DNA of 64,000 bases from Cannabis sativa (lineage: Eukaryota > Streptophyta > Magnoliopsida > Rosales > Cannabaceae), in assembly GCF_029168945.1 (NCBI RefSeq), contig NC_083606.1:13232041-13296040 (forward strand), given 5' to 3'. Position numbers and translations under genes: made by a program. The stretch's first letter is position 1. Every line of letters starts with the position of its first letter. Under the pieces are notes generated by a model, which was not told the origin of the DNA, made no database searches, and was given only the letters and a program-made list of their open reading frames with translations. Of the stretch, positions 36,472 through 48,500 are shown piece after piece.

Positions 36472-37250
36472 TAAATAAATAATTATAGTAAAAGTATATT
36501 ATATTTATTAAAATCTTAGCTGTAAATACGTGCTAACCTAGGTCATATTTTTTGAGCTTCTTAAAATACGAGTCGTGCCATGCTGAACCATAAAAAATGG
36601 GTCGTGTTGTGCCGTTCAACAATTATATAGGGTAGGCCCAACATAACCCACAAGTTTAGTAATTTCGTGTCGTGGTTGGATTCATGTCATGTTTTATTCA
36701 GGTTGACTCATTTTCTTAATAGATCAACCTATTTTCTTATATGGGCTAAAATTCGTGCTCTATATTTTTGTATTTTTTTTTATTACAATTGATAAGTTAA
36801 ATACTGTTTTAATTACTTTTATGCCTTTTTTCAACAATAGTTATACACAGTTATATAAAAAATAATTAAAGTTATTAGAATTTGAATATTACTATCATTT
36901 TAATCGATAAGTAAATATTATCATTATTATTATTGATAAATTGTTGGACTTTTTATTATGTCGTACTTTCGATCTAATCTATTTGTGTTTACGTGTCGTG
37001 CCGTGTCATGTTTAAGCCCATATTTATCGTGTCGTGTTGTGCTTAAGCCTATACTTTTTTCGTGTCATGTCGTGTTGTGCCTAAGTATATATATATTTTT
37101 TGTATTGAGGTGTGCTCGTGCCTTTTGAGCTCGTACCGATTTCGTGACGTACCAAAAGGCCTAGCCAATATTTACAATATTTTTAAAACTATTAGTTTGA
37201 AGTTTAATTTTTACAGTGATAAAGATAGTGGGAAAACAATATTTATTTTG
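36472..37250. other. AT-rich sequence with clustered cgtgtcgtg words
   Basis: Between 36555 and 37090 the words gtcgtgcc, gtgtcgtg and tgtcatgt recur seven or more times, often followed by taagcc. Such clusters are common in short non-autonomous plant DNA transposons, but no terminal repeat was found here. No gene is seen. Confidence 0.45.
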
Positions 37251-37406
37251 GAGCATTGTTATTTTGTAATAGTAGTGCTTAGTACCTTCTAGACGTGCTG
37301 CCTTGTGATTGGTTAGCTATACTCCCTAAAAGTTATTACATTAAACTATATGTGACTAGATACTTAGTTAGACTAATAGCGATATTGATACAAGGAGGGT
37401 GCTAGG
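37251..37406. mobile_element. MITE, Mutator-like family, left part
   Basis: It reads gagcattgtt...gggtgctagg. It aligns along its length with the reverse complement of the MITE at 56983-57148, including gacgtgctgcc/gacatgtcgcg, gattggttagc/gattggctagc and aatagcgatattgaYaca. It ends where the 37407-42147 element is inserted. Confidence 0.65.
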
Positions 37407-38604
37407 TGTAACGTGCGTGCCAAGAGGGCACGTTACAAGCTAGGTGATGCCCACAAGTTGGCCAACTGGTGGTCAAGTTGTGGCGCATTTTGTTGTGCAT
37501 GCTGGTGGCATGTTGATGCTTAATTTGTACGGCAATGACATTTTTCGTAAATATCTTCAGTATTGTCTGGATTGGGACAGGACTTGGTGTTCACCATTTA
37601 TTTGGGTCTACGAATACAATGATGCAATCGAATTTGAGAAACTTGGTAATTTGGTACATGGTGATGACCATATATCTACAGAGCAAAAATCATATATGTT
37701 CTTGGTAGAAGGCTAAAAGCTTAGAATGCTCTTTAAGAGGGGAGTACCTGGTGTCACCTCTCCACCACCCCTGGCACCTTGGTGCTAAGTGAGCTACTAC
37801 TAGTCATTGGGACTAGTAGGGCGGGAATATGAGGACCACGAGGGTACTCATATATCTCTATGAGTTGGAATACTCATGGACATTATCAGGCTAACCCGGC
37901 AGTGCGTCTAAGAATGCTGCCAAAGGTTAGCAAGTATGTTTCCATTGGCTTGTCGATATGCCGCTTGCACGGGACGTGGCCCAAACCTCCAAGAGATGTT
38001 GTGGTGCGCCTTGGCCACGAGTCTCAACACGAGATGACACGGGTAGTCATAAGTGGGTTGGTTTGCATACGCGCAAGGGACAGATGCACCATGCTAGAAA
38101 GAGACAGAGGTCTAACGTATGCTGCTACTATTTTGGTGGCTTGTCTCGAGGGCTTGCCAACATGCGTGGAGGCATGGTGCGTTGAGGATTGGACCATGGA
38201 TGTATGGGGGTCCTTGGCCGATGACGGAAACGGTTCAGACAATATCGAGTGGGGCATGACTAGAAGCGTTTGCATGTTAGCTTAGTCTGGGCATATTGCC
38301 ACACTTGCTACCTTGGTTACGAGTGACTAGGTGAGCGTCAGTGTTGGGATTTGTCTTATCATAGTGGGAACCTATGGACAGTGTGAGTATCTTGGCTAGA
38401 GAGCCTTGATGCATGGATGCACTCATGGGTGCTTGCGAGCATGACTCGGCGGGAGTTGTTCGAGAGACGGAAGTGTGCACGAGGCACACAGTCGCATGAA
38501 AAATGAGCCCATTGTTACTCACATGGTTTGAAGGCCTACCTTGGCTTAGAGAAGTGAAGGTACCACACGGGTATTCTGCTGCCTGAAAAGGTGAGCCCGT
38601 GAAA
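37407..38604 (+). repeat. 5' LTR of the LARD-like element
   Basis: It starts TGTAACGTGCGTGCC. Its last bases read gtgaaa where the 3' copy has gtgaca. The ORFs inside (for example 37860-38285) recur in diverged, shifted form in the other LTR and are not genes. Confidence 0.88.
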
Positions 38605-38605
38605 G

Positions 38606-38622
38606 TTGGTATCAAAGCCAAG
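38606..38622 (+). promoter_or_regulatory. primer binding site, initiator-Met tRNA type
   Basis: The sequence TTGGTATCAAAGCCAAG lies just after the 5' LTR. It matches the usual TGGTATCAGAGCC except for A in place of G. Confidence 0.8.
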
Positions 38623-40927
38623 TTCATCTCAGTGGGAGGTGAACTTGGTTGGCCTATCCTAGAAGGGATGTAGGCATGTGGAAGGATTCTAGAAAGACAA
38701 CTACCATGTGCAATTGTATAGAGGCGCAACAAAACGTTTGAAACTCGTTGGCATAGTACAAGGTTTGATTGGATAGTCCATGTTGTATGCCTATTACACT
38801 AGGCTGAGTTTGCCTGAGTGACATCGTAAGCCGCAAACTTGTTGGCATGGGTGTGGAAGTATTGCAGGGGCCGTCAGATTCTTGTTAGTCACGACGGTGG
38901 TCGAGAGTTGATGACCGAGATGGTTCAAATTTGGATAGACATGGAATGCTTCAGTTGCTACGTGTGTGTGTGTATGTGTGTGTCAAGAGGGATGCACATG
39001 GAGACCAAGGGGGCAGATGCCGCAATCGTCAGAGGATGATCGTACTTGGAGGCGTTTGCATGTGACTTTTATTTGATCCATATGGGAAGCGTCGAGACAA
39101 TTGAGTGGGATTTGTTGGCTTGTAAAAGTGCCAGTGGGTGTAAGTCACACAAAGACATTAATAGAGATGTGGAGTTGTGGAATGAATGCATCGAAGAAGC
39201 GAACAGGGCTAAGAAGACCGAGTGCAAGCGCTAAGATGACGCTAGAGTTTGAGGGGAGGCCAGAGGGTTGTGCTTGTGAGACTTAGTAGTCATGTGAGCC
39301 TGTAGAGGTCAAAAAAGGTGCTTGAGTTTGCATGAAGGCTAGAGGTTTGCATCATTGGAACTTAGTACATTGTGGGAGCCTGGAAGGGCGTGATGCTAGT
39401 GCGAATCAGTTGGATGGTTGAGTGGACAGTGCATGCATATAGAAATCGACAGGGGTGCTATATGAGATAGTTGACTCGAGAGTCACATCCTGCCGGATGC
39501 ACTTTTAGATGACACGGGGTGCATGAAGAGTTGGGCGATCAGGCATTCGCATGTGGGCATGTTGTCGAGGACGCCAACAGATGAAGTGGGGGAGAGACCC
39601 TCATGGTTCACTCAGCAGACTAGGTATTTATTACAAGCATTTAGATGAGTATCATGGGGATGGATTTTGTTCAAGATGTAAAGTCAAGAAGACTCGGGAC
39701 ACAGGTTGTGCCAGTTATCTAGGGTGAAAGTCAGTAAGGCTCAGGTACTAAGATAACACCATGACAATGTTGGCCTAAGGTGAAAGTCAGTAGGACTAAG
39801 GTACTAAGGCAACATTGAAATGCCATGGGGCGAAGAGTCCTTATGACCGAGGCATTAGTTCAACACCTTCATCAAAGTGACATTTGGAATCGAGGGACTG
39901 TATGCGAGTATGCGGTTAGCTTGCGAGCTATACCTTGAGACGTATTCCTCTAAGAGAGAAGTTTTTCCCAATTTGAAGTGGGGGAGCCCACTAATTCATG
40001 TGTTTGAAGAATCAGGGTACTTGTTTAGTTTTTGTGTGTGAATTCAAAGGGATACACTACAACAGATGGGTTGTTCAGTGCGAAGACTTGCATGATTGCT
40101 GTAAGCTGTAGATAGACAATATGAAGGCGCGTAGGCAGAGATCAAGATTGAGCTAGTTTGCGGCATGTATGGGCGTGCTTTGTGTTTATGGGAACACTAC
40201 TGTTATATGGGACACTGTAAGCCGAATGGTTCAGAGAGCATATGCCGTTGGGAGATAGCAAATTGGGATGACTTCAAGTTTTAAGAGTTTGTGTTATCAA
40301 GTTTGTCAAAATTTAGCGAGTCATCAGAGGATGCAGGGATGGTTTTGGGAGATGGACTTGTGACACAGTGTTAAAGAGCCGACACGAGCAGGAGCCAGAG
40401 GACGAATTCGTGGTTTTGGGTGATTGGTAGATCATTGACCACATGAAAGAAGCTTAGAGGAGCACGTATGCAGTGGGTCAGAGGGGCCTTTTGCATGAAG
40501 TCGTGGGTGTGCGGTAGGGCTGGAGGGCCAATATGTTGAGTACTTCACGAAGAGATTTTGTGAAGGAATGCACTTGATGCTGCATTGGGTGCAGTTGGCT
40601 TTCGAGCCTCGTCTAGGTGGAACACATCAAATTTTACCCTACGATAGGAGTGTCTTGCTCGATTGCCATTAGGAGGATGGTGTGCCATGGAGTTGGCGTG
40701 TGAAGTTTTCGAAGGGACTTGTCCAGAGGGACTTGGCTTCAGTGGAAGCGTGTTCTGTAGGTGTCGTTGGGTACCAAGTGTGGGCGAGGGAGATCGTCAC
40801 CAAGAGGGTGGTTCTACGTAGATATAGGGACAAGTGCAGACCTAGGATTCAGATGAAGCTTTGAGTAAGCTTAGGAGTTGAGATTAGGAAGATTTGCCTA
40901 CGATCCGTCGATGAGGGCATTGACATG
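38623..40927 (+). other. interior of the LARD-like element, no coding capacity
   Basis: It is G-rich on + compared with its surroundings. A two-copy tandem repeat of 56-bp period (39723-39760 and 39779-39815) shares ggtgaaagtcagta. A tg/gt run lies near 38960-38985. No protein domain is recognised in any frame. Confidence 0.75.
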
Positions 40928-40943
40928 TTGAAGTGGGGGAGAA
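40928..40943 (+). promoter_or_regulatory. polypurine tract of the LARD-like element
   Basis: The sequence ttgaagtgggggagaa lies immediately before the 3' LTR. Confidence 0.8.
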
Positions 40944-42147
40944 TGTAACGTGCGTGCCAAGAGGGCACATTACAAGCTAGGTGATGACTACAAGTTGGCC
41001 AAGTGGTGGTCAAGTTGTGGCGCATGTTGTTGTGCATGTTGGTGGCATGCTGATGCTTAGTTTGTACGATAGTGGCATTTTCGCAAATATCTTCAATATT
41101 GTCCGGATTGGGACAGAACTTTGTATTCGCTATTTATTTGAGTCTACAAATACAATGGTGCAATCAGATTTAAGAAACTCGGTGATTTGGTATATGGTGA
41201 TGACCATATGTCTACAGAGAAAAAATCATATATGTTTCTGATTGAAGGCTAAAAGCTTAGAATGCTTTTTAAGGGGGGGAGAACCTGGTGTCAGCTCTCC
41301 ACCACCCACTGGCACCTTGGTGCTAAGTGAGCTACTACTAGTCAGTGGGACTAGTAGGGCGGGCATATGAGGACCACGAGGGGACTCATATGTCTCCATG
41401 AGTTGGAATACTCATGGACGTTATCGGGCCGACCCGGTAGTGCGTCTAAGAATGCTGCCAGAAGTTAGCGGGTACGTTTTCCATTAGCTTGTCGGTATGC
41501 CACTTGCACGGGACGTGGCCTAAACCTCCAAGAGACGTTGTGGTGCGCCTTGGCCACGAGTCTCAACACGAGATGACACGGGTAGTCATTCGTGGGCTGG
41601 TTTGCATACGCGCATGGGATAAATGCACTATGCTAGAAAGTGACAGAGGTCTAACGTATGCTACTAGTTTGGTGGCTTGTCTCGAGGGTCTGCCAACATG
41701 CGTGGAGGCATGGTGCCTTGAGGATTGGACCATGGATGTATGGGGGTCCTTGGTCGATGAGGGAGATCGTTCAGACAGTATCGAATGGGGCATGAGTAGA
41801 AGCGTTGGCACGTCAGCTTAGTGTGGGGATATTGCCACACTTGCCACACTTGCTACCTTGGTCACGAGTGACTAGGTGAGCGTCGGTGTTAGGATTTGTC
41901 TTATCATAGTGGGAACTTATGGTCAGTGTGAGTATCTTAGCTAGAGAGCCTCGATGTATGAATGCACTCATGGATGCTTGCGAGCATGACTCGGCGGGAG
42001 TTGTTCGAGAGACGGAAGTGTGCATGAGGCACACAGTCGCGCAAAAAATGAGCATATTGTTACTCAGATTTTGAAGGCTGACCTTGGCTTAGAAAAGCCA
42101 AGGTGCCGCACAGGTGTTCCGCTACCTGAAAAGGTGGGCCCGTGACA
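40944..42147 (+). repeat. 3' LTR of the LARD-like element
   Basis: It has 1204 bp, from TGTAACGTGCGTGCC to GGGCCCGTGACA. It is followed by the target duplication CTAGG. Confidence 0.9.
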
Positions 42148-42152
42148 CTAGG

Positions 42153-42265
42153 CACTACTGGTGACTTTTAGTATTTTTAGAAAGTTTCGCTAACCAATAA
42201 TAAGACGACACGTCTAGAGGTGATAGATACCACTAGTGTCGAGTGCTTACTAAAAGTGAATGGGT
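42153..42265. mobile_element. MITE-like sequence right of the LARD insertion
   Basis: The stretch with ttagaaagtttcgctaacc and gacgacacgtctagaggtg is related to the MITE at 56983-57148 but lies in the opposite orientation to the left part at 37251-37406. The two halves may therefore be arms of a larger inverted-repeat element, or two neighbouring copies. Confidence 0.45.
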
Positions 42266-42568
42266 AAATACTACTAATTATAGAAGTGAGGTTACAATTA
42301 CAAATCCACTCATTGTTGTAAAGGTATGCCAGCAGGTGTTGTGTGGTTCGCACCTTAATATGGCAGTTAGCATTTCTCCAAAAGAGGAAGAAAAGGAAAA
42401 ACATAAAGTAAGAAATGAGTGAAGAAACAGTCAACTGTTCTCTTGCTAAGATTCTCGAATCCGGAGATTGCCAACCATTTCTATATCCATTTCTCTTCCA
42501 TGTATAAAGTACCATAACTAACTCAAGCTTTGCCATTGACTGAATTCAATTCAACCGGTAAAGCCGCC

Positions 42569-45500
42569 ATGGCCAATGCACTGGAGCATGCTCCGGCGGA
42601 GAATCAACAGGAGTACGATCGTGACCGTGAATCTCTTTCCATTCCCTTACTCTCCTCCGGCCTTAGCCAGAGATCGATCCCCAATTCGAGTTCTCAGGTC
42701 GCCATAGTTGGTTCTCATGTCTGCCCTATCGAGAGCCTCGATTACGAGTATAAATTCCTCCTTACTCTTCTGCGCTTTTTTTTTTTTTCTTTCTAAAATT
42801 TGTGCTGGATTGAGATGATGAGAGGGATTGCTTATTTATGTTGTTTTGCTTTGGTTTTGTGAATCAGGATTTTCGAGAACGAGTTCTTCAAGCAAGATTG
42901 GAGGAGTCGTGGAAAAAGTCAAATATGTCAGTACATATTCATGAAGTGGCTCACTTGCTTCCTCATCGGATTAACTGTTAGCCTGATCGGATTTTGCAAT
43001 AACCTCGCCGTTGAGAATCTCGCTGGCGTTAAGTTTGTCATTACCTCTAACATGATGTTACAGCATAGGTAAAAAGTAAAGCTAGTCTTGCTTTGTTTCC
43101 CTGGAAACTTAGGTGAGAAAAATAGAAAGAATCTCCATTACTGAACTTTGTTCTCTTGACTTTTGTAGGTATAGGATGGGGTTTTTTGTGTTTTTCGCTT
43201 CCAATTTGGTGCTTACTCTGTTTGCGTCTACACTGACGGCCTTAGTAGCACCGGCGGCTGCAGGTTCCGGTATACCGGAGGTGAAAGCTTATCTGAATGG
43301 GGTTGACGCCCCCGGAATATTCTCGTTACAGACTTTGGCTGTAAAGGTTAGTGTAACGGAGATCGCTTTCCTATACTTTTGGATTAACTTTAGTAGCTCA
43401 TAGATAAAAGTTAAAACCGATAAGCTTCCTTTGTTGTGGTTAAATGGGTTGAAATGAGTTGAAATTGTGCTAAGATTTACTAAGTTTTGTGTATAAATTT
43501 TTAGAGAGAGAGAGAGAAGGGGAGAAGTCGCCGGCGGTTGAATCCATATGTTTTTTTTTTTTTTTTGCTTCGAAGGTTGATTCCATATGTTGAAATGTTG
43601 AATTTCCAACCTGATTTTCTTTGACCGGTTTGGACTAGCGGTTGAGTGTCTGTGTCACTGACTTCTCTCTCTAAAATGGCTGGTGGGTACCCACCTTGTC
43701 ATAGTTGAAACCTTCCGTTCTCGTGAAACCCTGCTTTTGTTACCTGCGCCTGATCCAGAAACACGCTTTCAATAATTTTGTAAGGAAGCTGGTACCATTG
43801 GGCAGAAACCATTGCTCGAAAGTACAAGCTATGTCTCTTCAGAAATCTTAGTGTGAAGTTTTTAGGACAACTTAGTTGTTTTCTTCAGTAATTTCTTAAT
43901 GAAAAGTTATATTTGTACTCATTGTTTGAAACGCGTAATTTCTTAATGAAAAGTTATAGTTGTACTTCTTGTTCAAAACGTAATTTCTTAATGAAAACTT
44001 ATAGCTGTAATTAATAGTTATAACTTTAATGAAAAGTTATATTTGTGTTCACTGTTAAAAAAAACAATTATAGCTGTATATATTAATATTGATAAAATTT
44101 TATTTGCTAATTTGGAATTTTTATGCTGTCATTTTGGCAACTTTTTTTTTTCTAATATTTACTTAAAATGCATGAGCTAATGTGACTTAGAGCAGGTGTT
44201 TGCATAGATTCAAAATTCTTGTGTAGTCCTGAGTCTATTACTTTTAACTCTTCGGGTTCTGTTTTCTTGATGTCTAGATTGTTGGCAGCATAACAGCAGT
44301 GTCATCTTCTCTTCTTGTTGGGAAGGCAGGGCCAATGGTTCATACTGGTGCATGTATTGCTTCAATACTAGGTCAGGGCGGGTCCAAAAAATATAATTTG
44401 ACATGGAAATGGCTTCGATTTTTCAAGAATGATAGGGACAGACGGGATCTTGTAACATGTGGTGCGGCTGCTGGTATTGCTGCCTCTTTCCGAGCACCTG
44501 TTGGTGGTGTGCTGTTTGCTTTTGAAGAGATGGCATCTTGGTATAACAGCCTGAATAGCTGAGCTCGTTTGTCTTTTAACCTTACTGTACCTCTATGCCT
44601 CTACTTCAAAACTTTGTATGGCCATTATTACTTTTCTTGCACGTAACTATTACTATAATATTGCATTTTTATGTAGGTGGAGAAGTGCTCTTCTGTGGAG
44701 AGCTTTCTTCGCGACAGCTGTAGTTGCAATTGTGCTCCGGGCTCTCATTGATGTTTGCTTCAGCGGGAAATGTGGGCTGTTTGGTACTGGGGGACTGATA
44801 ATGTTTGATGTTTACTCAGCAAACATTTCATATCACCTTGTCGATGTGCCTCCTGTTCTTGCCCTTGGTATTGTTGGTGGCATATTGGGAAGCTTTTATA
44901 ACTTTCTATTGGACAAAGTTCTTAGATTGTACAACATAATCAACGAGTAAGCCTTTTTTTTGTTCTTTTAGCTAGGAGATGTTATGATTTCACAACTTTC
45001 TGTATTGAAGTCTAAGCTCAATCTTTCATGTTTCCCCTTTCCAGGAAAGGCACTGTTTTCAGAATTCTTCTTGCTTGTGCAATTTCCGTGTTCACATCTT
45101 TCCTTCTTTTTGGCTTACCATTCTTTGCATCCTGCCAACCTTGCCCATCTGATGCAACTGAGGCCTGTCCTACAATAGGCCGGTCTGGTAACTACAAGAA
45201 GTTTCAATGTCCTCCTGGTCACTATAATGATCTGGCTAGTCTCATATTTAATACAAATGATGATGCCATCAAGAACCTTTTCAGCAAAGGCACTGATTTT
45301 GAGTTTCAATATTCATCAGTTCTCATATTTTTTGTCACCTGCTTTTTCCTTAGCATCTTTAGCTATGGGATTTGTGCTCCCTCTGGTCTTTTTGTACCTG
45401 AAATTGTGACAGGTGCATCTTTTGGACGTTTCGCTGGTATGCTACTTGGTCCACACTCGAATCTGAACCAAGGCCTTTATGCTGTGTTAGGTGCCGCTTC

Positions 45501-46394
45501 ATTCCTCGGTGGATCAATGAGGATGACTGTTTCCCTGTGTGTGATCATTCTGGAATTGACGAATAATTTATTACTGTTACCATTAATAATGCTGGTTCTT
45601 CTTGTTTCCAAGACTGTGGCTGATGTTTTCAATGGAAACATATACGATCTTATCATGAAATCAAAGGGATTACCTTATCTGGAGACTCATGTTGAACCAT
45701 ATATGAGGCAGCTAACAGTAAGCGACGTCGTAACTGGTCCGCTCCAGGTTTTTCGTGGGATTGAGAAGGTTGGTAATATAGTACACATTCTCAAAAGCAC
45801 AAAGCACAATGGATTTCCTGTAATCGACGAGCCTCCGGTGTCCCAAGCCCCTGTCTTGTTTGGCATAATCCTTCGTGCTCATCTTATTACATTGTTGAAG
45901 AAGAAATCTTTCATGACCACCCCAGTGCTAACTGGCAGTAATGCATTCAAGGAGTTCTCGTCAGGGGATTTTGCAAAGAGAGGCTCAGGCAATGACGAAA
46001 ACTTAGACGATATAGAATTTACCGAGGAAGAGTTGGAAATGTTCATAGATTTGCATCCATTTACCAATGCTTCGCCTTTTACGGTGGTGGAGACGATGTC
46101 TCTAGCAAAGGCTCTCATACTATTCCGAGAAGTAGGCTTGAGGCACTTGCTGGTGATACCAAAGATCTCTTGCGTAAGTGACTATTTCAATTTCACTCTC
46201 TAACTTAACAGCTCTATGGGTTATGTGTTTAACATGGTGTTTGCTGTTTTTATTTGCAGAGATCTCCTGTTGTGGGAATACTAACAAGACATGATTTCAT
46301 GCCCGAACATATATTGGGATTGTATCCTTCACTTGTAAGGGGCAGGTGGAGAAGATTAAGGATCCGTTTTCCCCGTCTAGCAAAAATCTTTTAG
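42569..46394 (+). CDS. CLC-c: CLC-type chloride channel/transporter, CLC-c-like
   Basis: Seven exons: 42569-42747, 42868-43068, 43169-43346, 44278-44540, 44677-44946, 45045-46173 and 46260-46394. All introns are GT-AG and the phases close to one 784-aa protein. The start is the ATG in gccgccATGg. The product is a multi-pass anion transporter. Hallmarks: GSGIPE at 159-164 with Ser160 (chloride-type filter; the nitrate-selective CLC-a type has Pro), GKAGPMVH at 201-208, proton-glutamate position Glu270, PSGLF in exon 6, and a C-terminal cytosolic part with two CBS-type regions ending LTRHDFMPEHILGLYPS. The last part resembles Arabidopsis CLC-c, a tonoplast protein linked to chloride storage in guard cells and salt tolerance. 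Position 203, the gating glutamate in exchangers, is Ala. Intron 3 (931 bp) is the longest. A TATAAAG at 42503 and an AATAAA at 46700 may mark transcript ends. Confidence 0.92.
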
Positions 46395-47499
46395 GCTCTT
46401 CTAAAGCCTGTACATATAGGTATCATATTGAAGAAGAGTAGGATCGCAACAAAGCAAAGCCAAGCCATTCTTGCATTGCATTATTCCCTAGCTATTTTTA
46501 TATAATTTGGTCGATTTTGACACGTGGTTTTGGCGAATGAAGAGTTAAGTTACTCTTTAGGTGCCCATCTAGATAGTTTCTGCAAGCCTTGAGCATATTC
46601 CACTCAATCACCGAGGAACTTTCGGTGTTAACTCTTGTTTTCGCATGAAGGTTATGCCGTTATGAATGTTTGGGTTATGAACACATTTTTATCTTCAACA
46701 ATAAAAGTTTGAACCATTTGTTCGGTTCTTGTGGTTTTTATTTTTTATTTTTCCATTAAAAGTCCTGTAAAAATGACTATCTGTCGGGGTCATTGACTCT
46801 GTAGTTTTATTTTAGATATAATGAATTTTGAATACCAACAATATGTAAATCTGGTTTCTTTAGCCCTCTTGGAAATATGGTTATCAATTCCCAAATTATG
46901 AAATTTTTGATATTGGAACTCAATAAATATCTCCAATTCCCAAATTATGAAATTTTTGATATTGGAACTCAATATGGATTGTTAAAACCACATACAGAAA
47001 TCTTGTCTGTTTTTACTTTTATGCACGGTTTGTTTTTTTGGTTTCTTCTGGAGTTACAGAGTTGTATTCTGTAACTACAGAAAAACTATTTTCAGTACCA
47101 GTTTCATTATTCTGCATTTAATTAATCACTTAATTAAATAATTAAACTGGAAATATTAAAATACGAAATTTCATTCTCTAATTTGTTCAGACTACGAAGG
47201 TTGTGCTTGAGTATTGATTGTTGGCATTCTCTGCAATATAGTAGGTGGAGTTGGACCACACTAGATCCTTATTTACTCAATTCTTCCTTCTTGATTAAAG
47301 TACTTCTAGAATAATTGCTATGCAATTGCAACATTAACTGATTCCGACGCAAAATTATAACTTTCATTTATTTTATATGTCCTTATTACTTTGTTTATAA
47401 TTTCCTTTCATTTGAATACTGCCGGTTGATTTTTCATCTCTCTTTTAGAGTTATGAGACATTATTATAGGTTGCATTTGATGAGTTATTAGTTGAGGGT
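46395..47499. other. 3' flank of the CLC gene
   Basis: The putative 3' UTR ends near an AATAAA at 46700-46705. A 40-bp direct duplication (aattcccaaattatgaaatt...) occurs at 46886-46925 and 46935-46974, period 49. No further gene is seen. Confidence 0.6.
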
Positions 47500-47890
47500 C
47501 TGACCCACTCGGTTGGGCAGGCTCATAATGAATTGAAGTTCTATTCATTTTAGCTTACATGTCAGCCCTTTCAGCCATAAATTTTTGCATAGTGCGATGA
47601 ACATCCTCTTGATGCTACCAATTTTCTTCTCGATCATGCTGACATTTTTCTTTGGCTGCACGTTGCTCCTGCTGGAATCTTTCCACTGTGAGACGTTACA
47701 TCTCTTTGTTGTGCTTGTCCCTTGCAGTAATTCTCTGACTCATCTCTCTTATTTCTAACGCCAGTGCAGCAGTCAAATCCATGACTGGATTCAATGTATC
47801 CCCTTCACTCGAATTTGTTGCTTTCTCTGATACCTTTTTCGATCCCATCTTAGTTCGTATTCTTAGCTTCAACTTTTCGTTCAAGAGATT
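47500..47890 (-). pseudogene. start of a Tat-like gypsy gag, remnant
   Basis: On the minus strand, 47920-47696 reads 74 codons (the 5' part lies over the primer site) beginning near NEKLKLRIRTKMGSKK. It is hydrophilic and charged, then hits a TAA; a similar charged, Gln-rich stretch continues to about 47540. This fits the first part of a gypsy gag but carries no diagnostic domain. Confidence 0.35.
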
Positions 47891-48500
47891 CCCACAAACG
47901 GTGCCAGCTGTTGATGCCAAAAATTAGCTCAACAATAAATTGTTATTAAGACTTTGAATTCTTTACACCATGTTTGATCTAGTCAAATTAAATTCCCAAT
48001 TGATTTATACAATTCTCCTTTCAGTTCTCCTAATCAGGTTTAGGTCACTTGCTTCTTGAGCTCAAGTGTGAATTTAAGAGTGTATTCCGACAGAGTTTCA
48101 ACTAGTCTGGTGTGATCAAGAATTTGTCTACTTTTTGAATGAGGGAATTTTCTATTCATAGGCGGGAAGAAATGCTTGCTTCCTTCTCTTTTTCCGTTCT
48201 GATTTGTCCACATGCATTAAATATCGTCTGCTACTCATCGCACTTTCTCTTTTTGCTTTTGGAGCTCTTCAAGCGCGTCATTCTCTTCCTCTCCAAGCTC
48301 TGCTTCTCATCTCTCTCTATTTAGAGCTCTACTCTTCCGCCTTTGAGCTTTCTGCTTTGCTTCCTTTCTTTAATGAAAAAGAGTATTTCTTTCTATGACC
48401 TACCATATTACAGTTTCGGTTCTCTTTCCTCATTTTAACCTCCTGAAATTACTTATTTACCCTCAAAATTATTTTTATCTCTTACATGTTTTATTATTGT
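47891..48500 (-). mobile_element. probable Tat-like gypsy LTR remnant with primer site
   Basis: On the minus strand the sequence ends TTTTTGGCATCAACA and is followed by ctggcaccgtttgtggg, a layout like the LTR/primer-site junction of Tat elements (TGGCRCCGTYTGTGGG). On + the LTR edge is TGTTGATGCC at 47909. The far edge was not found, and 48500 is approximate. A TATA-like ctatgaatag lies near 48160 on the minus strand. Confidence 0.4.

Larger units (their letters stand above)
37407..42147 (+). mobile_element. non-autonomous LTR retrotransposon (LARD-like)
   Basis: This 4741-bp element has LTRs of 1198 and 1204 bp and a perfect CTAGG duplication (37402-37406 and 42148-42152). TGTAACGTGCG...GTGACA termini, a Met-type primer site and an aagtggggga tract fit a gypsy-type element. 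The 2.3-kb interior (38605-40943) has no gag or pol similarity and no frame over about 70 codons, so it is a structure-only element needing proteins from another element. The LTRs differ at many sites, so it is not recent. Confidence 0.9.

Noticed and set aside
37860..38285. 141-aa frame in the LARD-like 5' LTR
   Set aside because: The matching stretch of the 3' LTR is also partly open but shifted and diverged. There is no domain or start context.
42530..42568. Thirteen extra N-terminal codons before the CLC ATG
   Set aside because: The extension begins at TTG. The first ATG with a good context (gccgccATGg) is 42569, and the protein length then fits the family.
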